A stretch of DNA of 64,000 nt from an uncultured Clostridia bacterium (GTDB lineage Bacteria > Bacillota > Clostridia > TANB77 > CAG-508). Shown piece by piece: positions 55,917-64,000 of the stretch (the stretch's first letter is position 1; every line of letters starts with the position of its first letter). The position numbers were made by a program, and so were the translations under genes. The stretch lies in NCBI GenBank assembly GCA_948934525.1, contig CAQZSK010000001.1, positions 124,001 to 188,000 of the forward strand, written 5' to 3'. The notes beneath the pieces were generated by a model that saw only the letters and a program-made list of their open reading frames with translations, was not told where the DNA came from and searched no databases.

Positions 55917-56219
55917 TCAGCTTTCTGGCATTTCATAGACATCAAAGAGGTTTGCACTTTTTGCTAAGTCTCTAATTACCGTCTGTGGTACTAAATCCTT
56001 TAGATTAGTGTGTTTTATATTTTCAAAAGCTGAATATGCTTTTACCATATCAATCAGCACTGCTTTTGCTCTTTCTTTTGTGTCATAGTATCCTAACTCT
56101 TCAGAACATCCAGCCATCCTTCCATAGCTTATGGTCGTCCCACTGCCAGCATTTATGAATAGATGTGCTATATTTTCCAAAATTGCAATTTTATCTTTAT
56201 CTTGACTTACGATTATCAT
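55917..56219 (-). CDS. Phage protein, unknown
   Basis: 100 aa helical protein (VSQDKDKIAILENIAHLFIN; KERAKAVLIDMVKAYSAFEN) of a type frequent in Clostridia prophages, without a named function known to me. Begins after the repeat-rich gap. Confidence 0.55.
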   Translation of the reverse strand: MIIVSQDKDKIAILENIAHLFINAGSGTTISYGRMAGCSEELGYYDTKERAKAVLIDMVKAYSAFENIKHTNLKDLVPQTVIRDLAKSANLFDVYEMPES

Positions 56220-56520
56220 TTTTCAATTTTCTCCCTTCTCATATTTTTTGTCAGACAAATTTCTCGTGTGCGCGTATGTTTTTATTAAATTTAAGATATT
56301 TAAGAAATAAATACACACGTATTTCTTATTTTTCTTAATTTTTATAAAACTTATATGCTTTTGTCTGACATATCTGACATAATATCTTAACTATTGATTT
56401 CATAAGGCTTTTTCCTGTCAGATGCCGTCTGACTTTAATCTGACATGTCTGACATTTTTTATTTTTTTTGTCAGACGCGTCAGACGACTACTCTTACTTG
56501 TCTGACATTTTCGTCTGACA
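56220..56520. repeat. Gap with about eleven copies of GTCTGAC/GTCAGAC
   Basis: About 300 bases without a gene. The heptamer GTCTGAC or its complement (some copies partial) recurs at about 56249, 56362, 56373, 56416, 56427, 56438, 56447, 56469, 56479, 56499 and 56513, in direct and inverted pairs. An AT-rich segment with an AAGAAATA/TATTTCTT hairpin (about 56306-56332) lies between. Cluster plus AT-rich DNA next to the primase-helicase gene suggests an origin with iterons or an operator array; function inferred. Confidence 0.7.
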
Positions 56521-58949
56521 TCATTTTTGCTTGATAAATCCGCTTGTTCGGCCATAACTCTGCCCAAATCTAATTGTCTTTTCAAAATGGTAGTCTGACA
56601 TTTTCCTTATGATGTCTATAACCCTCTTTCTGTCTAGGCTCGTTTGGTTTTTTGTAGGGATTTGAATTGCTAATTCTAATAATTCGCTTGCACAAACCCT
56701 GTCTCTTTCCACAAGCATTGCATTCGTATCATTTTTGTTAAGTATCCAATAATCTCTTTGCTGTTCTAAAGTCATATCAAACCATCCTATTGGAATTGGT
56801 TTTGCTAAGTAGGTTTTAACTTTTAATTCCCAAGGGTCTGTAATTAATCTTGCTGCTTGTTCTTTTTCAGCTTCCTGAAGTACATTTCCTGTTAAGTAAA
56901 GTGGTTCCCCTATTTTAAATCTAGCCACTGCCTCGGCCCAGATTTGGTCTCGTTCGTTTTCCAAGTCCACAAACACATTCTTTGTTGTCTTGTTAATTCC
57001 GAACCTGTACTGGCCAATATCTTCTGTTTCCAGTGCTATCTCGTAGGAATTCATCGTCGTTTGTTGTTCCGAAAAAATACGCAATGCCTTGGATGTTCTT
57101 CTTCCCTTCGTTCGTATGGAGCTCTGTACTTATCTGTCTTTTGTCCTAAGAACTGTTTTAGTCTATTGCTATCTGCTTTGTTAAAACCTTGCAACTCTGG
57201 TACTTCTGCAATGATACAGTTCTGTAAAAGAAGCAATGTATCTTTGCTGTTAAAATCTACTATATTATCTGTGAACCATTCTCCTGCAAGTTTGCTAAGT
57301 AGAGTGCTTTTCCCTATACCTTGCTTGCCTGTTAGAATTATCATATTGTCAAATTTTATAGGTCTTTCTGTAATTGCTCTTGCTACTACTGCAGTAAATG
57401 CTTTTCTAGTAACTTCTTTTGTGTACTGCTTATTTTCAGCGCCAAGATAATCAATTATAAGATTATCTAATCGTGGCATTCCATCCCATATAAGACTTTC
57501 AAAATAGTCCTTAGCCACATTAGTTGATTTCCTATTTTTTAGTATGGTAAGTGCGTCATTTATAACTGCAACACCCTTAAAGCCTTGATAGTACTTCTCA
57601 AAATGCCCTCTAAGTTCTGCATCGTCGTTGTCTGTCCAAAGTTTTGGATAGCTTTCTTCTTTTCTGCTCCATGGTAGTGCCTCTTTAATTAAGAATCTAT
57701 TTGAAAACCTATCAAATATCAGCTTGTCTTTAAATTCTTCTGCATTCTCTAATATAAGAAGAGCATTATTAATTGTCCTTTCGATACATCCAGTATTTGC
57801 TGACCTAGTAAGCTTCAAACGCCATTCTGTGTCTATTTCTTGAAATTCTAGCCCGTTTACAACAGGCGTGCTTTCAGCAAATTCACTTCTTGCAATTTCT
57901 AGCTGAGTCTTCTCATATTCTTTTCTAACTTCAATATCCTGCATTGCAAATTTGCACATTTCAGAATAACTTGGTAGTCGTCCAGTTGGTGTGCCTTCTT
58001 TTGCCTCTTCGTCTAATTCTCCGAATTTATGTATTCTAATTAAGTCGAATGAATTGCATAAGGTTCGGCTAGCTGGGTCTGTAGCGTGGAAGCTATAAAG
58101 CCATCTGCCTTCCCCGTATACGGTCGCACCGTTTGCTACACTACCTTGTATATATGTATATTTGTCGGCTTTATCTCCATGCTCATATATATCTGATAAG
58201 AATTTATCTATTGCTGTAGGTATGTCATATACCTTGCAGAAAGCCCCAACAATATTATCTTTTTCAAATGGATCTTTTTGTTTAGTTATTTCTTTTTTTA
58301 TAATTTCGGTTTCATTTGTAATTTTCGGCCATTCGCTTATATCTTTCCAATTTTTATACATCTGTAGCAATCCATTACTACTTACAAAAGGCTTATCCTC
58401 GTATACAAATACAAACTCGCTATCTTTGCTGCAGCTTGGCCAATACATTAATCTTGACGCTTCAAAAGTGCTAGGATCCATAATTTCCATTCCTAGAAAG
58501 GAAGCTAATTTTCTTGCAATTGGCTCATATTCTTCAGCAGATACATCTCGGTCCAAAGGAATAACAATTCTCAAACGTGGCTTAGAGGAGCAGTGTTTTC
58601 TAGTCGAATATACTGCATACTCACATCCTAAACCACTTATTAAACTTAACACCTTTTGTGTCTGTCCTGGTTCGATATTATCTGCATCAAGTGTTACTAG
58701 ACACCTTGACATCACGTTTTCTGCTTTTCTGCGGTTATCTTTTAGTATACCTGCTACAAAGCCTCCAACATCTTTTAGCTCGTCTTGTTGTGACTTTTTA
58801 AGTTTCATAAATTGTTCAAAGGTTTCATTAGTAGTAGTAGGGGTGCTAATTTTTTTTATAAAATCAGACCATAAGATTTCCTGCTGTATCCAATTAACTG
58901 ATTTCCTATTACTTGCTACTGATATTTTTAATTTTCTATCGAATTGCAT
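56521..58949 (-). CDS. VapE-type primase-helicase with two CGG +1 sites
   Basis: About 808 aa. N-terminal primase-like region with TLDADNIEPGQTQKVL, then a VapE P-loop domain with TGKQGIGKSTLL near residue 530 and RAPYERREEEHPRHC. CGG at 57069-57071, on skipping, gives CVFF-GTTNDDEFLRDST (then GNRRYWPV), a block conserved in VapE proteins. CGG at 56999-57001 gives PVQV-GINKTTKNVFVDLEN and carries on to an HTH-like C-terminus ending FIKQK. Initiates phage replication. Confidence 0.92.
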
Positions 58950-59140
58950 AGCTCCCCTCCACGCATAAATTCAAGCCCTTTTTGAGTCTTAATAGTGATA
59001 ACGCTTCGTCTTGCGTATTTTTTGAACTCTCCTCTTGAATAATAACGATTGTAAATATTATTTTTTCTTCCTTTAAACCCTCTTGGTTCTCTTATTTCTA
59101 CCCCTGTCTCTAATTCCCATTGTTTTATTCTCTGTTTCAT
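58928..59140 (-). CDS. Small basic phage protein
   Basis: 70 aa from MKQRIKQWELETGVEIREPR. An ORF open 30 codons further upstream is less likely because a GGGAGAAGG site fits the chosen ATG and the extension overlaps the sigma-like gene. Basic and aromatic, possibly DNA binding. 3' end overlaps the vapE start by 22 bases. Confidence 0.6.
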   Translation of the reverse strand: MKQRIKQWELETGVEIREPRGFKGRKNNIYNRYYSRGEFKKYARRSVITIKTQKGLEFMRGGELCNSIEN

Positions 59141-59640
59141 AACTTCACCTTCTCCCTTAACTTTTTCAGGCACTTCACTTTTATTCCACTTATACGTTGC
59201 CTTGATACCTTTAGTTCTCTTGCAATACAAGCCTCTTTCTCTTTTTCTATAACTAATCTCTTAATTACATTGCGGTGTCTTTCATTCTCTATAGCACTTA
59301 GAATCTCATTAGAAAATAAATTACTTTCTAATTCTTCTATGTTGTTAATTTCGTCGGGCAATACATCCTCAATTGTAATTTTATCATCGTCTGTAATAGG
59401 CTTATGTATTGATACTGTTTTTGGCAATTTTCTCAGTTTTTTCAAATATAAATTAATTGAATTCACAATACAGGTCCTTGCATAATAACTAAATGTTCTA
59501 ACGCCATCATAAGTTTCTACAGCCTGCCATAAACCTATTAAAGCTAACTGTTCTATATCTTCTCTTTCATAAATCCAGTTTGAGTAGCTATGTGCAATTT
59601 TTAGCGCATAAGGTATATTTTTTTCAAATAAATCTTCCAT
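59137..59640 (-). CDS. Sigma-70-like RNA polymerase sigma factor of the prophage (B)
   Basis: 167 aa. Region 2 YEREDIEQLALIGLWQAVET, a linker with DDDKITIEDVLPDEINNIEE, and region 4 with EKEACIARELKVSRQRISG. It resembles sigma A at 55378 in order and motif (KITxxDV segment shared), so the pair probably arose by duplication. ATGA overlap with the small basic gene. Confidence 0.8.
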   Translation of the reverse strand: MEDLFEKNIPYALKIAHSYSNWIYEREDIEQLALIGLWQAVETYDGVRTFSYYARTCIVNSINLYLKKLRKLPKTVSIHKPITDDDKITIEDVLPDEINNIEELESNLFSNEILSAIENERHRNVIKRLVIEKEKEACIARELKVSRQRISGIKVKCLKKLREKVKL

Positions 59641-59655
59641 TTTCTTTTGTTTCTC

Positions 59656-61623
59656 CTATTCTTTCTTGTAATAGTCTGATGTAAAGCCATCGGCATTTAG
59701 TGGCAAGCCTTCTGCCCATTCTGGTACTTTGCACATAAGATTTATTGCATTTTCTAAACTAAATCTATTGTCATCTTTTGGTACTTCTGCTATGATTTCG
59801 TCATGAATGTGAAATAAAACTCGATAACCTGCACCAGTTAAGTTTTTAAGGCTTTCGGCTAAACAATCTCTGGCCACGGCTTGTACAATGTTTTCAGTTA
59901 GTTTGCCACCATAAGTGGGTATCTTTTCCCACTTTTTAGTAGTTTGATTTTGCCCCATGTAGATGATAGATTTATTGTTAAATTGACCAATTTCTAATCT
60001 TGCACCTACGTAGAATAGCTGTCTCTTACTTGGAAGCGTTATTACTAAATTGCCATTTTCTAAACTAAAGAAAATGCCTTTTTGCATGGCTTGCGTCTGA
60101 CCAGTTTTTAAACAATTAACTACACTATTTTGTATAGTGTGCCATAAATCCACAATACGCTTATTTGACTGTCTCCAACGGCTTACAATGTCTGGTAACT
60201 CTTCTTCAGTTAGCCCTTTTTCTAACGCCCCCATCTGTACTAGTGCTCCTGCACCACCTTGATATCCTAATGCTAATTCTGCTACTTTTCCTTTTTGTCT
60301 TAATTCATATTCGGGATTACCTTTTTTGATTTTTTCTAATGGCACTCCAAACATCTGAGATACACTCGCTTCATATATTTTTCCATGTGTTCTAAATACA
60401 TCTAGTCTCCACTGTTCACCCGCTAGCCAACTGATTACTCTTGCCTCTATCGCACTGAAATCAGCTACTACAAATTCACATCCGTTCAGATGGTATAAAT
60501 GCTGTTCTAATTAACTCTGAAAGCGTTTTTGGAATGCTGCCGGTAAATTACTTGTATTGCTTCTAAATTTTGATTTTTGACTAGTTCTCGTACGAAATCG
60601 AGCATAGGTAAATGATTTTGTGGTAAGTTCTGAACCTGTACTAGTCTGCCAGCCCACCTTCCAGTTCTATTTGCACCATAAAATTGTAATAGCCCTCGTA
60701 CTCGCTCATCTTTGCAACAAGCAGTATCCATTGCGTCATATTTTTTTGTACTTGTCTTAGAGAGTTCTTGCCTGATTTTTAGCATTCTTTTTACTTGCTC
60801 GGAGTCTGCATTTTTTATCAGCTCTGGCACATCTTTTTTGCTTAAACTGTTTATTTCTTGCCCAGTTTCATTTTCTAGCCATTCTTTTAGTTGTGCTACG
60901 CTGTTAGGATTATTAAGACCCGATAAATCTTGTGCTTCAGATAAGAGTTGTTCAGTTCTTCTTGCCCCAATACTAAGAGCTCCTTCTACTAATTTTTTAT
61001 CTATCCTTACGCCATAGGTATTCATTAATATATCCAATTCCCATAGTCTTTGTTCTGCTTCTGGAAAGTGAACTTTGTCTAATACTTTTTTTATCTCCAT
61101 TTCAGTTACAACGTCTTGTAAATTGTATTCCTTAAACAGTTGCCACTTCTCTGGTTCATGCTTTGGCAAATTTCTGGTTCTACCACCATTCGACTTAGTA
61201 GGCTTACAAGGCAGACAAAAATATCGAATGAGTGCTTTACCGGTTGCTAGCTTTTTTTTATCTTCTGAAAGTCCTATCGCATCGCCAATTGCTTTTAGCC
61301 CTGCAGGATATCCGCAATATAGTCCTTTAACCATTGTGCATTGCCACTGGTCTGTTGGGGATTTCCAAAATTTGTTCAAGCAGTACCATTCAAACGCTGC
61401 ATTGTATGCCGATTTGATTATATTTTTATCAGAAAGAGCAGCTATCAACTCTTCTGGTAACTGCTCTCCTTGTGCTAAATCTATTACTTTGACGGGTTCT
61501 CCATCAAAGCTATATGCAAATAAAAGTATTTCAAAGTCATCCGCTTGCACATATTTGTACAAGCCCGCTTTTCCGAATATCAACAGAACTGTAGGTTTCC
61601 AAGTCTATTGATAGCGTTCTCAT
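59656..61623 (-). CDS. Phage DNA polymerase I family enzyme with three CGG +1 sites
   Basis: About 654 aa. The start MRTLSIDLETYSSVDI has the exonuclease D-x-E and is followed by CGG at codon 17 (61573-61575), which on skipping gives DI-GKAGLYKYVQADDFE. A second CGG (60540-60542) gives QVIY-GSIPKTLSELIRTAF, and a third 19 codons on (60482-60484) gives PSE-GCEFVVADFSAIEARV, polymerase motif A with its catalytic Asp. Motif B (ELALGYQGGAGAL) and motif C (FHIHDEIIAEV) follow. The enzyme is whole only with all three shifts. Confidence 0.93.
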
Positions 61624-62328
61624 CTAGTTCACCCCATATATGTTATTTACAATAGGTTGTCCCATTGTAGGATTTACAGGTGCTGTAGGCTGACTAAATT
61701 GAGTATTTGTGTATCCTAAGGCATCGGTTTGCGTAGCTTGTTGTGGTACTGGCTGTGGTGTAACTGGTTGAGTTGGTAGTTGATATTGTTGTGGTGCAGT
61801 AGGTTGCATAAATGCTCCAAAGTCTTCAGCTGCTGTTGTTCTTCCGTCTAATGGTTGTCCTTCTTCTAGCTTTTGAACATTTCCTAGTCCGCATCCAACT
61901 CCCTTATTGCCGTTTTTGTTGTAAGCATAAAATCTCAAGCTTGCTCTACCATAACAACCGCTATAAAATTCATTTTTACTTATAATTGGTTGTACATTAG
62001 CATCTACTACTTCTGGTGCTGAATTTGATTTCGCTGATACTACCCAACATCCTTTACATTCAGGTCCAAAAGCTTCTCCACTCTGTCTTACCCCATCTCC
62101 GTCATAGATTGGAATACTTGGATTTGCAGGCATAACACCTTTAAATACATCTGCTAAGTTCTCCTGTAAGCATTTGTTTATCTCTGTCATAATATCTTGA
62201 TATGTCTTTGTATCAGATTTTGGAATTAACAAAGTAGCTGAATATTTTTCTTCTCCCCCGTTTACTGATCTTGGTTCAAAAACACTTACATAACTAAATC
62301 TTACTTTTCCTGTTACTAAATTTCCCAT
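61624..62328 (-). CDS. DUF2815 single-strand DNA-binding-like protein
   Basis: 234 aa. Opens GNLVTGKVRFSYVSVFEPRS and contains SATLLIPKSDTKTYQDI, hallmarks of DUF2815 phage proteins that act like SSB next to polymerase and DUF2800 genes. Flexible Pro/Gln-rich C-terminus. Stop is one base before the polymerase start codon. Confidence 0.85.
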   Translation of the reverse strand: MGNLVTGKVRFSYVSVFEPRSVNGGEEKYSATLLIPKSDTKTYQDIMTEINKCLQENLADVFKGVMPANPSIPIYDGDGVRQSGEAFGPECKGCWVVSAKSNSAPEVVDANVQPIISKNEFYSGCYGRASLRFYAYNKNGNKGVGCGLGNVQKLEEGQPLDGRTTAAEDFGAFMQPTAPQQYQLPTQPVTPQPVPQQATQTDALGYTNTQFSQPTAPVNPTMGQPIVNNIYGVN

Positions 62329-62547
62329 TTAAAATACCTCTCTTTCTAAATAGCTTGAAGCTATTTCTTTCCATGCCTTTTTCATGCATTTATTAAGTTT
62401 TGAATAACCTTTTCTTTTTAATTCGTTTCTTGCAATATTTCGCATTACTTTTCTTGTAATACCCCACCTTGGCATTGAGTACAGCTTTTTAGTTTTTGTA
62501 TTTTGCATATACTCTTGTCCCTCAATTTTTACTTTTCTTAAGCTCAT
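62329..62547 (-). CDS. Small basic phage protein, unknown
   Basis: 72 aa, strongly basic and helical (RKVMRNIARNELKRKGYSKL). Fits tightly between DUF2815 (adjacent) and the membrane protein gene. May bind nucleic acid; no known domain. Confidence 0.55.
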   Translation of the reverse strand: MSLRKVKIEGQEYMQNTKTKKLYSMPRWGITRKVMRNIARNELKRKGYSKLNKCMKKAWKEIASSYLEREVF

Positions 62548-62549
62548 AT

Positions 62550-62963
62550 CTAGCTTTCCTCCTTTTCAAGGGGTTCTATTTTTGTTATTGGCGATGAACT
62601 TGGAGCAGTAAATCCTTTAAATCCTATGCATTTGTCATAGTACACAATTACATCTTTTCCTTGCTTGATATACTCTCTCATTTGCTCTGCTAACTCTGTA
62701 TTATTTTTATCAATGTAATAGTAATCTTCTTCGCTATTCTTTGTGTATTCTGTTGTCCTGTAATACACTTTATAGTTACCAAACATATCGTTATCAACCG
62801 CTGTTGGTATAATTTTGTGACTTCCACTTTGGTAATCTAAGTGAAACCCTCCTATGAATGCTACAAGCATAAATACTATTCCTGCAAAGCATATTAAAAT
62901 AAATAAGAATCCTACTATAGCCTCAAAATCAATGTACCCTTTTTCATTTTTTAAATTTTTCAT
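62550..62963 (-). CDS. Membrane-anchored phage protein, unknown
   Basis: 137 aa. One membrane segment (about residues 12-36), then an outer domain of alternating strands and charged helices (YYIDKNNTELAEQMREYI). Unusual inside a replication module. Function unknown; could be a superinfection or accessory gene. Confidence 0.55.
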   Translation of the reverse strand: MKNLKNEKGYIDFEAIVGFLFILICFAGIVFMLVAFIGGFHLDYQSGSHKIIPTAVDNDMFGNYKVYYRTTEYTKNSEEDYYYIDKNNTELAEQMREYIKQGKDVIVYYDKCIGFKGFTAPSSSPITKIEPLEKEES

Positions 62964-62965
62964 AT

Positions 62966-63229
62966 CTAGTTTTCCTCCTTGACAATTAGCTTAATACCTG
63001 TTCTTTCTTCACCCTCTACTTCTACATCAGCAAAGGCTGGTATACATACTAAGTTAACTCCTGAAGGTGCTACGAATCCTCTTGCTATTGCGATTGCTTT
63101 TACTGCTTGATTAAGCGCTCCTGCTCCAATCGCTTGCATTTCTACTTTCTTCTTTTCTTTTATTAGTCCCGCAATAGCTCCTGCTACTGAATTTGGATTT
63201 GAATTACTTGATATCTTTAAAAGTTCCAT
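62966..63229 (-). CDS. SpoVS-like (Alba-fold) protein in prophage
   Basis: 87 aa. LKISSNSNPNSVAGAIAGLI, GAGALNQAVKAIAIARGF and DVEVEGEERTGIKLIVKE match stage V sporulation protein S almost throughout. SpoVS proteins affect sporulation and bind nucleic acid. Having one between phage replication genes is notable (see findings). Intact. Confidence 0.85.
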   Translation of the reverse strand: MELLKISSNSNPNSVAGAIAGLIKEKKKVEMQAIGAGALNQAVKAIAIARGFVAPSGVNLVCIPAFADVEVEGEERTGIKLIVKEEN

Positions 63230-63745
63230 TTAATTTTCCTCCTTAACGATTTTTACTTTACATCCAAATTTTTCTTCGATGTCAGGCATTGTTATTTCTC
63301 TAGCATTTTCTGGTCTTTCCCAGATTAATTCTCTATCGAAGACAATAAAATCTAATGCACATCTTGGGTTATCTACGAAATCGTAAACCCTCTTTATTGT
63401 ATAATCACAAGTTTTGCTTTCTAAATCGTCGTTGTACTCCTCTAAAGTTAAATATACGTCCCCATCTGTTAAATACAATCCAGATTTAGCTTGCACAACC
63501 ATTCTAATAGAGCCGTCCATTCTTTCTACTATGTATCCTGGCATCAGGTCTGATTTTTTGAAAATTCTATCGACAAGTTCTAATTCTTTTTCATTAAACC
63601 AAATTCCAATATCCGTTTTATAAGTGTAGATTTCATCCGTTTCATCAACTCTAACTATTTTTTGTATTTTACCTACTTTTGCTACACTTGAATGACCTAG
63701 TATTAGCTGAATACATTGTACAGTATCCCCTACTTTAAATTTCAT
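63230..63745 (-). CDS. Phage protein, unknown, SH3/KOW-like start
   Basis: 171 aa. A beta-rich N-terminus (MKFKVGDTVQCIQLILGH) suggests a small SH3-like domain; the rest has no recognised family. Follows the DUF2800 gene by one base and precedes the SpoVS gene. Confidence 0.5.
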   Translation of the reverse strand: MKFKVGDTVQCIQLILGHSSVAKVGKIQKIVRVDETDEIYTYKTDIGIWFNEKELELVDRIFKKSDLMPGYIVERMDGSIRMVVQAKSGLYLTDGDVYLTLEEYNDDLESKTCDYTIKRVYDFVDNPRCALDFIVFDRELIWERPENAREITMPDIEEKFGCKVKIVKEEN

Positions 63746-63746
63746 A

Positions 63747-64000
63747 TTAGTTTCCTACCTTTCCGAAGTCCTCTTCTGCAGAACTTCTCTTATAATTTTC
63801 TCTTTTATCAGATATCTTGGCTAAAGTTGGCTTTCCTTTTGGCTTTTCTATATAGTCGCCAATTGCTTGAGCTAAATTCTTTTTACCCACTACTTTTTCA
63901 AGTTCTGTTAGACCAATTGGCTTTCTTTCATAAAGTATAGCTTCTTCTGCTAATTCATTTGATATTAGTATCTCGAAGGCTTTATCTACATCTTTAATAG
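63747..64000 (-). CDS. DUF2800 phage protein, C-terminal part
   Basis: 84 codons ending EEDFGKVGN; the rest is beyond the right edge. YERKPIGLTELEKVVGKKNL and KPKGKPTLAKISDKR are the typical end of DUF2800, a RecB/Cas4-like nuclease-fold protein in siphovirus replication modules. No in-frame CGG in this part. Confidence 0.75.
   Translation of the reverse strand, partial: IKDVDKAFEILISNELAEEAILYERKPIGLTELEKVVGKKNLAQAIGDYIEKPKGKPTLAKISDKRENYKRSSAEEDFGKVGN

Noticed and set aside
56220..56520. A tRNA or other structured RNA gene in the phage gap
   Set aside because: No cloverleaf, T-loop or CCA end was found; the pairing comes from short repeated heptamers. No tRNA gene was found anywhere in the window, including a candidate CGGN-reading tRNA.

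Overview
The window is AT-rich DNA from a low-GC Firmicute, most likely an uncultivated gut-type Clostridia. The evidence is a Spo0E-family phosphatase, the rpsU-yqeY pair, an anaerobic NrdD, a paired M16 peptidase locus and strong AGGAGG ribosome binding sites. Almost every gene lies on the minus strand. No tRNA, rRNA, cas gene, integrase or relaxase was recognised here.

Layout. 1-11264 is a Gram-positive type IV secretion operon read leftward: three VirB2-like pilins, a PrgI/VirB3-like protein, a VirB4-N-like membrane protein, VirB4, a VirB6-like channel, a VirB8-like protein and a cell-wall hydrolase that runs off the left edge. 11479-18513 is chromosomal: spo0E-like, two M16 peptidases, yqeY, rpsU, prs, nrdD. 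18682-20498 is CRISPR array 1 (28 repeats). 20682-28567 holds an ABC importer, a small ORF, an 842-aa protein with seven tandem repeats, a GH25/LysM lysozyme and a cysteine synthase. 28628-30763 is CRISPR array 2 (33 repeats). 30778-31685 holds three small genes, including an HTH regulator. 31796-31957 is a small inverted CRISPR remnant. From about 31950 to the right edge is a siphovirus-type prophage in reverse order: lysis, tail, tape measure, head, terminase, then replication and early genes.

Main result. Fourteen genes look broken by a frameshift, and every break sits at an in-frame CGG codon followed by A, T or C. I count 23 such sites: 21 in the prophage and 2 in the secretion operon. 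Skipping the C, so that CGGN yields one glycine from GGN, restores one continuous protein each time. It also rebuilds invariant motifs: the SNF2 Walker A MGLGKT, the C5-methyltransferase motif HGSPCQ, the VapE motif FFGTTN, and the GG and SPG motifs of VRR-NUC. Coordinates close exactly in multiples of three across all 14 genes. CGG trinucleotides in the other two phases are common and harmless. I found only one in-frame CGG that is read through without a shift, and it is CGGG. The pattern fits a CGG codon with no working tRNA that is bypassed by +1 reading of glycine, concentrated in mobile DNA.

CRISPR and prophage. One array-1 spacer matches the resident prophage over all 38 bases, and two others match it imperfectly in a tail gene and the holin gene. 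The cell therefore carries a spacer against its own prophage, so interference must be inactive, blocked or dependent on factors outside this window. The two arrays also share a nearly identical spacer.
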